From Planococcus citreus (GTDB lineage Bacteria; Bacillota; Bacilli; Bacillales_A; Planococcaceae): a stretch of DNA of 64,000 nt. Position numbers and translations under genes: made by a program. Under the pieces are notes generated by a model that made no database searches, was not told the DNA's origin, and was given only the letters and a program-made list of their open reading frames with translations. The first letter of the stretch is position 1, and the number at the start of each line of letters is the position of its first letter. Shown here piece by piece: positions 1 to 8,547 of this stretch. The DNA is taken from assembly GCF_003664125.1 (NCBI RefSeq), contig NZ_RCCP01000001.1, forward strand, positions 992,001-1,056,000, written 5' to 3'.

Positions 1-80
1 CCATCGAAAAGGCTCGATGCCGTGACGAACCGGATATGGTGCTTTGGCTGATAAGTGGTGTTTTCTTGTATAGTAGCCAT
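1..80 (-). CDS. icmF: Fused isobutyryl-CoA mutase IcmF, N-terminal fragment (runs off window)
   Basis: Only the first 26 codons lie in the window. The start ATG is at 80..78, with a GGGGG ribosome site about ten bases upstream and only 5 bp after the stop of the TetR gene. The visible peptide ends in HIRFVTASSLFDG-like sequence, which resembles the N-terminus of the B12-dependent acyl-CoA mutases fused to a G-protein chaperone (IcmF); these interconvert isobutyryl-CoA and n-butyryl-CoA. The same neighbours (thiolase, 3-hydroxyacyl-CoA dehydrogenase, two acyl-CoA dehydrogenases, TetR) accompany IcmF in related Bacillales. A plain methylmalonyl-CoA mutase cannot be excluded from so short a piece. 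Confidence 0.7.
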   Translation of the reverse strand, partial: MATIQENTTYQPKHHIRFVTASSLFD

Positions 81-85
81 TATGG

Positions 86-727
86 TCAAGCCCCCTGTAT
101 GGTGATTTTTTCCCCTGCCATCCCCTGCAGCAGAAATTTTGTTTGCATTTCGATAAATTCCCCAATGGTGTAGTCATCCAGCGCCCAGCGCCTGAACGCC
201 CACATCTGCCCTTGTACGAACAAATGGTGGGAAGCCAAGACAATTTCTTTTTGCGACAGGGACAATTCCCCTGACGCGGCGCATTTTGAAAGCAACCGTT
301 CGAACAAAGCCGTCATTTCGATTTCCTTGTTCAGTACGTAACGCAGCGCGTCTTTCGGCAAGGATTTGGATTCCTGATACATGACGACGAATTCATCTTG
401 CATATCGTCGATCAATGTATAGTATTGTTCGAGTGCTTTGACCAGCGTCTCGAGCGAGCCTTCCTCCAAATCCAGCCGGTCGAGCCGTGCGTTGACTTCG
501 TCGTAAATCGAGTCGCACACAAGATAGAGCACATCTTCTTTTGTGCGGATGTATTCATATAATGTGCCGATGCTGAAACCGGCTGCTTTTGCAATTTCCC
601 TCGTCGTCGTCCGGTGAAAACCCTTTTCCTTAAAAAGCGTGACAGCGCCGCGGATCATCTGTTCACGGCGCTTTTCAATCAGGCTTTCGTCTTTCACGGA
701 GGACTGAATTTCACGCTTTTTCGTCAT
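86..727 (-). CDS. fadR: TetR/AcrR family regulator, FadR-like repressor of acyl-CoA degradation
   Basis: The 213-residue protein has a TetR-type N-terminal helix-turn-helix at about residues 20-65 (GFHRTTTREIAKAAGFSIG, then TLYEYIRTKEDVLYLV) and a helical ligand-binding C-terminal half. It is the fifth gene of the operon starting at 5102, 15 bp after the acyl-CoA dehydrogenase and 5 bp before icmF. By analogy with Bacillus FadR (YsiA) it should bind acyl-CoA and repress beta-oxidation genes. A matching operator lies in the fadF promoter at 7663-7680. That this protein rather than a paralogue elsewhere binds there is inference. Confidence 0.75.
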   Translation of the reverse strand: MTKKREIQSSVKDESLIEKRREQMIRGAVTLFKEKGFHRTTTREIAKAAGFSIGTLYEYIRTKEDVLYLVCDSIYDEVNARLDRLDLEEGSLETLVKALEQYYTLIDDMQDEFVVMYQESKSLPKDALRYVLNKEIEMTALFERLLSKCAASGELSLSQKEIVLASHHLFVQGQMWAFRRWALDDYTIGEFIEMQTKFLLQGMAGEKITIQGA

Positions 728-742
728 AGGCCGACCCTCCGT

Positions 743-1882
743 TTATTTCGTGACCATACGGGAAATGACCAAACGCTGGACTTCCTGTGTGCCTTCGTAG
801 ATTTGAGTGATTTTCGCATCGCGCATGAAACGCTCAACCGGATAATCTTTCGTGTAGCCGTAGCCACCGAAGACTTGAACCGCTTCTGTCGTTACTTTCA
901 TCGCTGTGTCGCCAGCCATCAATTTTGCCATGGCGGATTCCTTGCTGTAGGACAGTTTGTTCGACTCGAGCCAAGCTGCCTGGTACGTCAATAGGCGAGA
1001 TGCTTCGATGCCTGTCGCCATATCCGCAAGCTTGAAGGAAATGCCTTGGTTCGCTGCAATCGGCTTGCCGAATTGCTCGCGCTCTTTTGCGTAATCGACT
1101 GCTGCGTCCATTGCACCTTGTGCGATTCCGACAGCTTGGGCTGCGATGCCGTTGCGGCCGCCGTCAAGCGTCTGCATGGCGATTTTAAAGCCTTGGCCCA
1201 GTTCGCCAAGTACGTTTTCTTTCGGTACGCGGCAGTTGTCGAAGATGATTTCAGTTGTTGGGCTTGAACGGATGCCGAGTTTTTTCTCTTTCTTGCCGAC
1301 TGAGAAGCCTTCGAAATCTTTTTCGACGATGAAGGCTGTTGTGCCTTTATGTTTCGAGTCTGGGTCAGTCACGGCGAAAACGACGTAGATATCAGCGATT
1401 CCGCCGTTTGTAATGAAGATTTTAGAACCGTTCAAGATATAATGGTCGCCGTCTTCTTTCGCGCTGGTTTTCATGCTTCCTGCATCTGATCCTGCAGATG
1501 GTTCTGTTAGTCCGTAAGCGCCGACTTTTGTGCCTTCAGCCATCGGGCGCAAGTATTTCTGCTTTTGCTCTTCCGTTCCGAATGTATAGACCGGCCATCC
1601 GGCAAGTGATGTGTGGGCAGACAAGATAACGCCGACAGAACCGTCCACACGCGACAACTCTTCAACCGCGATGCAGTATGCCAAGTAATCTGAACCGATA
1701 CCGCCGTACTCTTCCGGCCACGGAATGCCTGTCAGTCCGAGTTCCGCCATTTGATGGAAGATTTTCATATCGAAGCTTTCTTCTTCGTCGCGCTATTCTG
1801 CTGTCGGCGCCACTTCGTTTTTCGCGAAGTCGCGGACCATTTTACGGATCATTTTATGTTCTTCAGATAGTTGAAAGTTCAT
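743..1882 (-). pseudogene. Acyl-CoA dehydrogenase with in-frame amber codon at position 30
   Basis: The full frame starts at ATG 1882..1880 and is continuous to 743, except for TAG at 1795..1793 (codon 30). The family normally has Glu in this segment (APTAxERDEEE), so one GAG to TAG change explains it. The next in-frame ATG is codon 39 (1768), giving 341 residues that lack the first helix; no good ribosome site precedes it. The rest is intact: FAD/substrate segments such as [11 protein letters not shown] and ITNGGIAD, and the C-terminal [20 protein letters not shown]. The intended product is a 379-residue short/branched-chain acyl-CoA dehydrogenase. It could be a true nonsense mutation, a sequencing error, or a start at codon 39. 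Confidence 0.8.
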
Positions 1883-1899
1883 TGTGTTATTTCCCCCAA

Positions 1900-3036
1900 T
1901 TATTTTAGTAGTTGTTTGCTGATGACGATGCGTTGGATTTCGCTCGTGCCTTCGTAGATTTCTGTGACTTTGGCGTCGCGGAATAAGCGCTCGACCGGAT
2001 AGTCTTTCGTGTATCCGTAGCCGCCGTAAACTTGGATGGCTTCCGTCGTAATGTCCATCGCCGCTTTTGAAGCGAACAGCTTCGCCATTGACGATTCCTT
2101 ATTGCACTCGATTCCTTTTGCGTACATATCGGCTGCGTTATAAACCAAAAGTTTGGCCGCTTCGACTTGAGTCGCCATATCGGCAAGTTTGAATCCGATG
2201 CCTTGCTGCTGGGCGATTGGTTTTCCGAATTGCTCACGCTCTTTGGCGTATGCTACTGCGTATTCATAAGCAGACTCTGCGATGCCCAAAGCTTGTGCGG
2301 CGATCCCGATGCGCCCGGCGTTCAAGTTCGCCATCGCGATCGAAAATCCTTTGCCTTCTTCCCCAAGCAGGTTTTCAGCTGGTACTTCCATATTCTCAAA
2401 CGTCAACTGCACGGTCCGCGAACCGTGAAGCCCCATTTTTCTTTCGTCTTTCCCGACCACAAACCCTGGAAAATCTTTTTCCACGATAAAGGCAGAAACT
2501 CCACGAGGGCCTGCTTCCGGATTCGTCGATGCGAACACGATGTACGTATCGGCTTCGCCGCCGTTGGTGATATAGACTTTCGATCCGTTCAGGATATATT
2601 TCCCATCCTTTTTAACAGCACGCGTTTTCAGCGCCGCTGCATCGGATCCGGCCGACGGCTCTGTCAAACAGAATGCGCCCAAATATTCGCCCGTCGCCAG
2701 TTTCGGAACGTACTTTGCAATTTGCTGTTCCGTTCCGAAATTGATGATCGGATTGGTGCCGACCGATGTATGAACCGACAAAATGACGCCGATAACGCCG
2801 CTCGCTTTAGACAATTCATGAATGGCTGTGATGTAAGATGTGAAATCCATTTCCGAGCCGCCGTATTTTTCTGGTGCGGTGATGCCCATCAATCCGAGCC
2901 CGCCCATTTTCTTGAGTATCTCCGTCGGGAATTCGCCTTCTTCCATGCGATCGATAAAAGGCATGATTTCTTCTTTTGCAAAATCGCGCACCATATTGCG
3001 CATCATCAATTGTTCGTCTGTAAAATGCAGGTCCAT
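1900..3036 (-). CDS. Acyl-CoA dehydrogenase
   Basis: This intact 378-residue flavoprotein catalyses alpha,beta-dehydrogenation of an acyl-CoA thioester and passes electrons to ETF. Family blocks are present in order: N-terminal helical domain ([21 protein letters not shown]), [22 protein letters not shown], and the C-terminal [22 protein letters not shown] with the [11 protein letters not shown] tail. The glutamate of the IYEGT segment is the likely catalytic base. It is a paralogue of the interrupted gene just downstream (17 bp gap) and may cover for it. It belongs to the operon starting at 5102. Chain-length preference cannot be read from sequence; short or branched chain is likely given icmF. 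Confidence 0.93.
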   Translation of the reverse strand: MDLHFTDEQLMMRNMVRDFAKEEIMPFIDRMEEGEFPTEILKKMGGLGLMGITAPEKYGGSEMDFTSYITAIHELSKASGVIGVILSVHTSVGTNPIINFGTEQQIAKYVPKLATGEYLGAFCLTEPSAGSDAAALKTRAVKKDGKYILNGSKVYITNGGEADTYIVFASTNPEAGPRGVSAFIVEKDFPGFVVGKDERKMGLHGSRTVQLTFENMEVPAENLLGEEGKGFSIAMANLNAGRIGIAAQALGIAESAYEYAVAYAKEREQFGKPIAQQQGIGFKLADMATQVEAAKLLVYNAADMYAKGIECNKESSMAKLFASKAAMDITTEAIQVYGGYGYTKDYPVERLFRDAKVTEIYEGTSEIQRIVISKQLLK

Positions 3037-3054
3037 TAAGGCTCCCCCTAAATC

Positions 3055-3906
3055 TTAGTTGTATTCGTAGAAACCGCGTCCGGTCTTTTTGCCGAGCCAG
3101 CCGGCTTTCACGTATTGGCGCAGGAGCGGGCTTGGACGGTATTTGCTGTCGCCGAAACCGTCGTGCAGCACTTCCATAATGTAAAGGCACGTATCCAGCC
3201 CGATGAAATCAGCCAATTGAAGAGGCCCCATCGGATGGTTCATGCCGAGCTTCATCACTTCGTCGATTGCTTCTTTTGTCGCGACGCCTTCTTGCAGCGT
3301 GAAGATCGCTTCATTGATCATCGGCATCAAAATGCGGTTCGAAACGAAACCAGGGAAGTCATTTACTTCAACTGGCGTTTTCGATAATTTCACTGTCATG
3401 TCTTCAACTGCCTGATATACTTCGTCCGTTGTTGCAAGGCCGCGAATGATCTCGACCAATTTCATCACCGGTACCGGGTTCATGAAGTGCATGCCGATGA
3501 CTTGTTCCGGGCGGTTCGTTGCTGCTGCGATTTCAGTGATCGGCAGTGAAGATGTATTCGATGCAAGAATGGCATGCTTCGGTGCCACTTCGTCCAAAGT
3601 CTTGAAGATCGTCGATTTGATTTCCATGTTCTCGACAGCGGCTTCAATGACGATGTCGACATCGTGTGCATCTTTCAAATCCAATGAAGATTGGATGCGT
3701 CCAAGCACTTGCGACTTCTCGTCTTCTGTCATGCGGCCTTTTTCGACATTGCGCGACAAATTTTTCGAGATGCTCGCGATCCCGCGTTCGTATGCTTCTT
3801 GTTTCATATCGTTCAGTTTTACGTTAAATCCAGCTTGCGCGCAGACTTGCGCGATACCGGAGCCCATTTGGCCGGCTCCGATGACCATGACGTTTTGGAT
3901 AGACAT
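3055..3906 (-). CDS. 3-hydroxybutyryl-CoA dehydrogenase
   Basis: The 283-residue protein oxidises (or reduces) 3-hydroxyacyl-CoA with NAD(P). The N-terminal Rossmann motif [10 protein letters not shown] spans residues 10-19. The [12 protein letters not shown] and [15 protein letters not shown] blocks carry the catalytic His-Glu region, and the C-terminal domain holds [16 protein letters not shown]. It matches B. subtilis MmgB and clostridial Hbd in length. It starts 2 bp after the thiolase stop, so the two are probably translationally coupled. Confidence 0.93.
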   Translation of the reverse strand: MSIQNVMVIGAGQMGSGIAQVCAQAGFNVKLNDMKQEAYERGIASISKNLSRNVEKGRMTEDEKSQVLGRIQSSLDLKDAHDVDIVIEAAVENMEIKSTIFKTLDEVAPKHAILASNTSSLPITEIAAATNRPEQVIGMHFMNPVPVMKLVEIIRGLATTDEVYQAVEDMTVKLSKTPVEVNDFPGFVSNRILMPMINEAIFTLQEGVATKEAIDEVMKLGMNHPMGPLQLADFIGLDTCLYIMEVLHDGFGDSKYRPSPLLRQYVKAGWLGKKTGRGFYEYN

Positions 3907-3908
3907 CT

Positions 3909-5102
3909 TTAGTTTTCCTCCTTCGGTACTTCGATCATCACTGCATCGCCTTGCCCGCCGCCTGAACAGATAGCGGCAATTCCGATGCCGCCTCCGCGGC
4001 GTTTCAATTCATAAGCGAGCGTCAAGATGATGCGCGCTCCGCTCGCCCCGATTGGATGGCCAAGTGCAACGGATCCTCCGTTGACATTGACTTTCTCTTC
4101 GTCGAGACCAGCAATTTTCGAGCTTGCCAGCGCAACCGCCGCAAATGCTTCATTGATTTCAAAAAGATCGATTTCTTCCAATGATTTGCCGGTTTTCTTC
4201 AATAATTCGTTGATGACGAGCCCTGGCGTTTCAGGGAAACGGTGCGGTTCGACCGCGACTTCTGTGTGTCCTAGGACGTGAGCCAATACGGCTTTCCCAT
4301 CTTTTTGGGCGCGTTCTTCACTCATCAATACAAGTGCTGCCGCTCCATCATTGATTCCTGGTGCATTCCCTGCCGTAATCGTGCCGTCTTTTCCGAATGC
4401 CGGGCGCAGTTTCGCCAACACTTCAGATGTTGTGCCTTCACGCGGCGCTTCATCTTGGTCGACTGTAATTAGATCGCCTTTACGTTGAGGCACTTCCATT
4501 GCCGTAATTTCTTGTGAAAAATGATCGCGTGCTTTAATTGCGCGTTCATGGGAACGGGCTGACCATTCGTCTTGTCTTTCACGTGTCAGCTCGAAAGTTT
4601 CTGCCGTTGAGTTGCCGTATGTGCCCATATGCACTTTGTCTGGATGGAATGAACATGACAAGCCGTCGTGGACCATGCCATCAATGACTTGAGAATCGCC
4701 CATGCGAAGGCCAAAGCGTGCTTTCGGCAAATAATAAGGCGCATTCGACATCGATTCCATGCCGCCTGCAACGATCAACTCTTCGTCTCCCAAGCGAATG
4801 ATTTGGTCTGCTAGCGTGACAGAACGTAAACCGGATGCACATACTTTATTGATTGTTTCGGATTTGACGTTGTAAGGAATGCCCGCTTTATAAGCCGCTT
4901 GGCGGGAAGGGATTTGCCCTTGGCCTGCCTGCAGGACATTACCCATGATGACTTCTTGAACATCTTCAGGCTTTACCTCTGAACGCTTCAGCGCTTCCTT
5001 GATCGCCGCTGCCCCTAGGTCGCTTGCTGTGAATGAACTGAGCGCCCCGCCAAATTTCCCGAATGCTGTGCGTGCTCCATCAATGATGACCGTTTTTGCC
5101 AT
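3909..5102 (-). CDS. Acetyl-CoA C-acetyltransferase (thiolase)
   Basis: The 397-residue thiolase catalyses acetoacetyl-CoA cleavage or condensation. The nucleophilic Cys88 lies in [10 protein letters not shown], and the C-terminal catalytic elements are [10 protein letters not shown] and CSGGGQGDA. It is the first gene of the minus-strand operon thiolase, hbd, two acyl-CoA dehydrogenases, TetR, icmF. A strong GAGGAGG ribosome site precedes the ATG. A catabolite-response element (5124-5137) sits just upstream, so glucose repression through CcpA is likely, as known for the B. subtilis mmg operon. MmgA is the closest named homologue I recognise. Confidence 0.94.
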   Translation of the reverse strand: MAKTVIIDGARTAFGKFGGALSSFTASDLGAAAIKEALKRSEVKPEDVQEVIMGNVLQAGQGQIPSRQAAYKAGIPYNVKSETINKVCASGLRSVTLADQIIRLGDEELIVAGGMESMSNAPYYLPKARFGLRMGDSQVIDGMVHDGLSCSFHPDKVHMGTYGNSTAETFELTRERQDEWSARSHERAIKARDHFSQEITAMEVPQRKGDLITVDQDEAPREGTTSEVLAKLRPAFGKDGTITAGNAPGINDGAAALVLMSEERAQKDGKAVLAHVLGHTEVAVEPHRFPETPGLVINELLKKTGKSLEEIDLFEINEAFAAVALASSKIAGLDEEKVNVNGGSVALGHPIGASGARIILTLAYELKRRGGGIGIAAICSGGGQGDAVMIEVPKEEN

Positions 5103-5123
5103 TTACAATTCCTCCTCATATTT

Positions 5124-5137
5124 TGGAAACGTTTTCA
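5124..5137 (-). promoter_or_regulatory. Candidate CcpA site (cre) before the thiolase operon
   Basis: TGGAAACGTTTTCA fits the cre consensus TGWAANCGNTNWCA with one mismatch on either strand. It lies 22 bp upstream of the thiolase ATG, directly before the AGGAGG site. It touches a weak candidate promoter (minus strand: -35 TTGTGG at 5164..5159, 18 bp spacer, -10 TTATGA at 5140..5135), so bound CcpA would block initiation. The cre match is seen; the promoter is tentative. Confidence 0.6.
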
Positions 5138-5165
5138 TAACGATAAAAATTTTTTCAGCCACAAT

Positions 5166-5310
5166 CGGCTGATTTTGCTTTTCTTGGTGTCTAGCAAATT
5201 CCAGCCAGGTTCTCGGGTCATAAGCCAACCCGGCTGTGTGGCAAATAGCGCCACTTCGCCGGTTCGTCTTATGCCGGTCGAACCTGATCGGCTGGTTTTG
5301 CTTTTCTTGG
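5166..5310. repeat. Interspersed hairpin repeat, family 1, copy A
   Basis: This fills most of the 320 bp gap between the thiolase and fadF. The core 5213-5282 holds GGGTCATAAGCC, GGCTGTGTGGC, GCGCCACTTCGCC and CGTCTTATGCC, and folds on itself. It is the same core as at 17307-17375, 17491-17560, 17612-17680 and 21752-21820. Here the core is flanked by an imperfect 25 bp direct repeat (5164-5188 and 5287-5311, sharing ATCGGCTG and TTTTGCTTTTCTTGGT, one mismatch). No coding potential. Confidence 0.8.
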
Positions 5311-5340
5311 TTGACTGAACGCTCGCTCGACTTGATTACA

Positions 5341-5368
5341 TAAGAAAAGGGAGTGTAGCACTCCCTTT
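5341..5368 (-). terminator. Rho-independent terminator after fadF
   Basis: A perfect 10 bp stem, AAAGGGAGTG / CACTCCCTTT, with a TAG-complement loop spans 5346-5368. On the minus strand it is followed by TTTTCTTA, 54 bp beyond the fadF stop. It separates fadF from the thiolase operon. Confidence 0.8.
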
Positions 5369-5422
5369 CATTTTTCTCTATGCTGTTATTCTACTCAATT
5401 TTCTGTCAGTTGGCAAATCTAT

Positions 5423-7564
5423 TTATTGTACGATTTCCTCAACTGGTGGTGCGTCTTTTCCGAGAACAGCCATCTCAAGGAGTTCAGCGACATCGTATGT
5501 GCCGACCTGCTCTTCGACTTCTTTCGCTTTCGTTCCATCTGATAGCATCGTTAAGCAGTACGGGCATCCGGAAGAAATCATCGTCGGGCTCACTTCAAGC
5601 GCCTGCTCGGTGCGGGCAACGTTGACGCGGTGTCCGGCGTCTTCTTCCATCCACATAAGTCCGCCGCCAGCTCCACAGCACATGCCGTCTTGGCGATTGC
5701 GTTTCATTTCCACGAGTTCGACGCCTTCAATCGCTTTGAGAATCTCACGCGGCGCATCGTATACATCGTTGTAACGGCCGAGGTAGCAGGAATCATGGAA
5801 AGTGATTTTCTCGTTCACTGCATGCTGCGGCTTCAACTTGCCTTGCTGGACAAGGTCAAAGAGCATTTCTGTATGGTGATAGACTTCTGCTTCAAAGCCG
5901 AAATCAGGATACTCGTTTTTGAAGATATTATAAGCATGCGGATCGATCGTGACGATCTTGGTGACACCCGCTTTTTCGAATTCCTTGATATTGGCGGTCG
6001 CAAGTTCCTGGAACAAGAATTCATTCCCGAGGCGGCGCGGTGTATCGCCGGAGTTCTTCTCTTTATTGCCGAGAATCGCGAATTTGATGCCTGCTTCATT
6101 CATCAAGCGTGCAAAGGAAAGCGCGATTTTCTGTGAACGGTTGTCGAATGAGCCCATCGAACCGACCCAGAACAGGTATTCAAACTCTTCTCCAGCTTTG
6201 CTGGCTTCTTTAACCGTTGGGATCGAGATATCTGGGCGAGCATCTCTCCAGTTTTCTTTTTCCTTGCGGTTCAAGCCCCATGGGTTGCCTTGTTTTTCAA
6301 TGTTGGTCATGGCGCGTTGTGCATCTTTATCCATCTTGCCTTCCGTCATGACCAGGTAACGGCGAAGGTCGATGATTTTGTCGACGTGTTCGTTCATGAC
6401 CGGGCATTGATCTTCACAGTTACGGCATGTTGTACAAGCCCAGATTTCTTCTTCAGTGATGACATCACCGATCAAGCTCGGGCTGTAAAGTTCATCGATT
6501 GAGATGCCTTCAGCGCCTGCAGCCATCGCCAACTGGTTTCCTTGCGTATTGCTGAATGCCATCGCTGGCACCCACGGTTTTTTCTGGGTCATGACAGCAC
6601 CCGTGTTCGTCAAATTGTCACGGAGTTTCGTGATCAGGTCCATCGGCGACAGCATTTTGCCGGTCCCGGTAGCCGGACACATATTCGTGCAGCGTCCGCA
6701 TTCTACGCATGCGTAGAAATCAATCATCTGTGCTTGCGTGAAATCGGTGATTTTACCGACGCCGAATGTTGGCATGGCATCTGGATCTTCTTCATTTTCT
6801 TCTTCCATATCCTCGAAATTAATTGGCTTCAAGCGGCCGACATGATCCAAACGGTGGAACCATGTGTTGACCGGCCCGAAGATCAAGTGGGCGTGCTTGG
6901 ATTGCGGAACGTAGACCAAGAAAGTCAATAAGAACAATAGATGCGCCCACCACATAACGTAGAAGATGGTCGCTGCAGCCGCTTCAGGAAGCCAAGCGAA
7001 TGCCGCTCCGATGACGCTTGCGACAGGTTCTGTCCAAGCCCCTTCATGGCCGTGCCAGATCATGTTCATGCCGTTCCCGACAAGGACGGTGACCATTAAA
7101 CCACCGATGAAAATCAGCACAAGGCCGGATTTCCAGCCGCGCTTCAGGCGGACCAGTTTTTCGATATAACGTCTATAGAATGCCCAGACGACAGCAACCA
7201 AGATCGTTAATGTAACGAATTCCTGGAAGAGTGTAAATGCCGGATATAGTGGGCCAAGCGGCAAATGCGAATCAGGCGACAAGCCTTTGATGATGAAATC
7301 GATGGCACTCGCCTGAACAAGCAGGAAGCCATAGAAGAACATCACATGAATCGCACCGCTCTTTTTATCTTTCAATAATTTCTTCTGGCCAAACACGTTG
7401 ACCATTACTTTGCGGACCCGTTCATTGAAGTTTTCTTCAAAATCCACTTTTTTGCCGAGCTTGATATAGTCATAGCGCGACTTCAGCAAGTAGATGAACA
7501 AGTAAACGGCGTAAGCGGTTACAAGTATAAATAAAACCCAGTTAGCGATGAGCAAAAACTCCAT
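5423..7564 (-). CDS. fadF: Membrane-bound iron-sulfur oxidoreductase FadF
   Basis: The 713-residue protein matches B. subtilis FadF (YwjF). The N-terminal ~220 residues form about six membrane segments. Two [4Fe-4S] clusters follow: C286/C289/C292/C296 in YACVECGRCTNMCP and C377/C380/C383/C387 in WACTTCRNCEDQCP. Two C-terminal cysteine-rich CCG domains end it (HDSCYLG, MCCGAGGG, SSGCPYC). It probably moves electrons from acyl-CoA dehydrogenases/ETF to the menaquinone pool, replacing ETF-quinone oxidoreductase. It is monocistronic, with a FadR-type operator in its promoter and a terminator after it. The electron route is inferred from the family. Confidence 0.9.
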   Translation of the reverse strand: MEFLLIANWVLFILVTAYAVYLFIYLLKSRYDYIKLGKKVDFEENFNERVRKVMVNVFGQKKLLKDKKSGAIHVMFFYGFLLVQASAIDFIIKGLSPDSHLPLGPLYPAFTLFQEFVTLTILVAVVWAFYRRYIEKLVRLKRGWKSGLVLIFIGGLMVTVLVGNGMNMIWHGHEGAWTEPVASVIGAAFAWLPEAAAATIFYVMWWAHLLFLLTFLVYVPQSKHAHLIFGPVNTWFHRLDHVGRLKPINFEDMEEENEEDPDAMPTFGVGKITDFTQAQMIDFYACVECGRCTNMCPATGTGKMLSPMDLITKLRDNLTNTGAVMTQKKPWVPAMAFSNTQGNQLAMAAGAEGISIDELYSPSLIGDVITEEEIWACTTCRNCEDQCPVMNEHVDKIIDLRRYLVMTEGKMDKDAQRAMTNIEKQGNPWGLNRKEKENWRDARPDISIPTVKEASKAGEEFEYLFWVGSMGSFDNRSQKIALSFARLMNEAGIKFAILGNKEKNSGDTPRRLGNEFLFQELATANIKEFEKAGVTKIVTIDPHAYNIFKNEYPDFGFEAEVYHHTEMLFDLVQQGKLKPQHAVNEKITFHDSCYLGRYNDVYDAPREILKAIEGVELVEMKRNRQDGMCCGAGGGLMWMEEDAGHRVNVARTEQALEVSPTMISSGCPYCLTMLSDGTKAKEVEEQVGTYDVAELLEMAVLGKDAPPVEEIVQ

Positions 7565-7652
7565 CGTGTAGTCCCCCCTTGTTGAATGTGTAAATCCCCA
7601 ATTCTACTCCAAAGTTTACGTGAAGTGCGGCAGAATGTCGATACTATGTTCT

Positions 7653-7681
7653 AGTTTAAAAGTGAATGAGCATTCAGTCAA
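7653..7681 (-). promoter_or_regulatory. fadF promoter
   Basis: On the minus strand, -35 TTGACT (7681..7676) and -10 TAAACT (7658..7653) are separated by exactly 17 bp. This is a sigma-A type promoter about 90 bp upstream of the fadF ATG. The spacer holds the FadR-type operator. Confidence 0.65.
7663..7680 (-). promoter_or_regulatory. FadR-type operator in the fadF promoter
   Basis: TGAATGAGCATTCAGTCA is a near-palindrome (TGA-N-TGA-N4-TCA-N-TCA). It agrees with the Bacillus FadR consensus TGAATGAMTANTCATTCA except at three positions. It overlaps the -35 and fills the spacer, which suits steric repression relieved by long-chain acyl-CoA. Confidence 0.75.
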
Positions 7682-7836
7682 TAGAAATCTATGGCCTTTC
7701 CGAAATATAATTTCCAATAACTGATATTCCACACGCCCTCACTGCATTCCTGCCTGTCAAAACAATTGAAGCAGCTATCATCCGGCTGCTTTTGCAACGA
7801 TGATCTTTATGACTCCATTCTCCAGCTGTTTTTTTC

Positions 7837-7866
7837 CAAAAAAAAATAGCCGCTCGATAGGCGGCT
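7837..7866 (-). terminator. Terminator of the cobalamin salvage operon
   Basis: On the minus strand an AGCCGC-type stem (arms 7848-7853 and 7861-7866) is followed by an unbroken run of T (7846..7838). It lies 6 bp beyond the cblS stop. Confidence 0.85.
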
Positions 7867-7872
7867 CATGAG

Positions 7873-8547
7873 CTATTCAATTAATTTGCGAAAATGCTTT
7901 CCAAATAGGCGTTTTGCTTTCTCGACTTTGCTTGTTTGGAGACCAACTAACAAGCAAGTCGCAGGACCACCGGACGCTTCTTTGGCAATTCCTTGTGCTA
8001 GCGGCATCCTGCAGCCGAACAGCTTGTCAGCTTCCCGCTCAATCCCCCCTGATCCAATCGGCCAGATTCGCTCGATTTGATTGCAGTCGAATGCGTTCTT
8101 TACGATCCGCAAATCGGCGATCCGATCGGGATGATTGATGACCGCTTCCCCAACAAGCGGCTCTCCGTAAATGAACCATTCGAGTGCATACGGATCAGGG
8201 AGCATGCGAAGCTTTCGCCCGATGATCGTCACCGCCAGCGCCGATTGCAGCGTCTCGATATTGCTTTCTGTGCTTCCTGAAACCGGCGGAACCGGCATGT
8301 CGAGCTCGGAAAATAATTGCGTGATTCCTGAGACATAACGCGGCCAGTGCTCTTCACCACTGAAATTATGGAGCAGGATGGCAGTTGCTTCCCCTCCAGC
8401 CGCCCATTGTTCTGCTAATGCGACACGTGTCGCGAACTTCGCGGCGACTTCATCCGGGACGTTTACGATGTCGTGCGGCTTCTCTCCGATTGCGGCTGAG
8501 TTGTCCGTCGTGATGACCAACCCATCGACTAACAATTCGTTGCGCAT
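7873..8547 (-). CDS. cblS: Probable alpha-ribazole kinase CblS (AIR-synthase-like fold)
   Basis: The 224-residue protein resembles the PurM/ThiL-like ATP-binding family. Recognisable pieces are DNSAAIGEKPHDIVNVP, the AAGGEATAILLHNF strand and SGSTESN, with a C-terminal GSGGIEREAD. In Listeria and Geobacillus, CblS phosphorylates alpha-ribazole to alpha-ribazole-5'-phosphate, the nucleotide-loop donor for CobS. Its ATG overlaps the cblT stop (TGATG), and pairing with a CblT-type transporter inside a B12 salvage operon supports the call. It is the last gene before the terminator. Assignment rests on recalled family features and context. Confidence 0.72.
   Translation of the reverse strand: MRNELLVDGLVITTDNSAAIGEKPHDIVNVPDEVAAKFATRVALAEQWAAGGEATAILLHNFSGEEHWPRYVSGITQLFSELDMPVPPVSGSTESNIETLQSALAVTIIGRKLRMLPDPYALEWFIYGEPLVGEAVINHPDRIADLRIVKNAFDCNQIERIWPIGSGGIEREADKLFGCRMPLAQGIAKEASGGPATCLLVGLQTSKVEKAKRLFGKHFRKLIE

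Larger units (their letters stand above)
7565..7872. other. Intergenic region between fadF and the B12 operon end
   Basis: This 308 bp stretch has no gene. It holds the fadF promoter and operator (7653-7681), a small GCAGC/GCTGC inverted repeat near 7770-7797 of unclear role, and the B12-operon terminator at 7837-7866. I see nothing else. Confidence 0.7.

Noticed and set aside
2167..3039. A 290-codon open frame on the plus strand
   Set aside because: It lies fully opposite the intact acyl-CoA dehydrogenase gene, is Arg/Phe/His-rich in the way of antisense frames, and has no ribosome site or family features.
5630..6136. A 168-codon plus-strand open frame
   Set aside because: Antisense to fadF; no ribosome site and no recognisable motif.
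7766..7797. GCAGC/GCTGC inverted repeat as a plus-strand terminator
   Set aside because: The stem is only 5-7 bp and no plus-strand gene precedes it.
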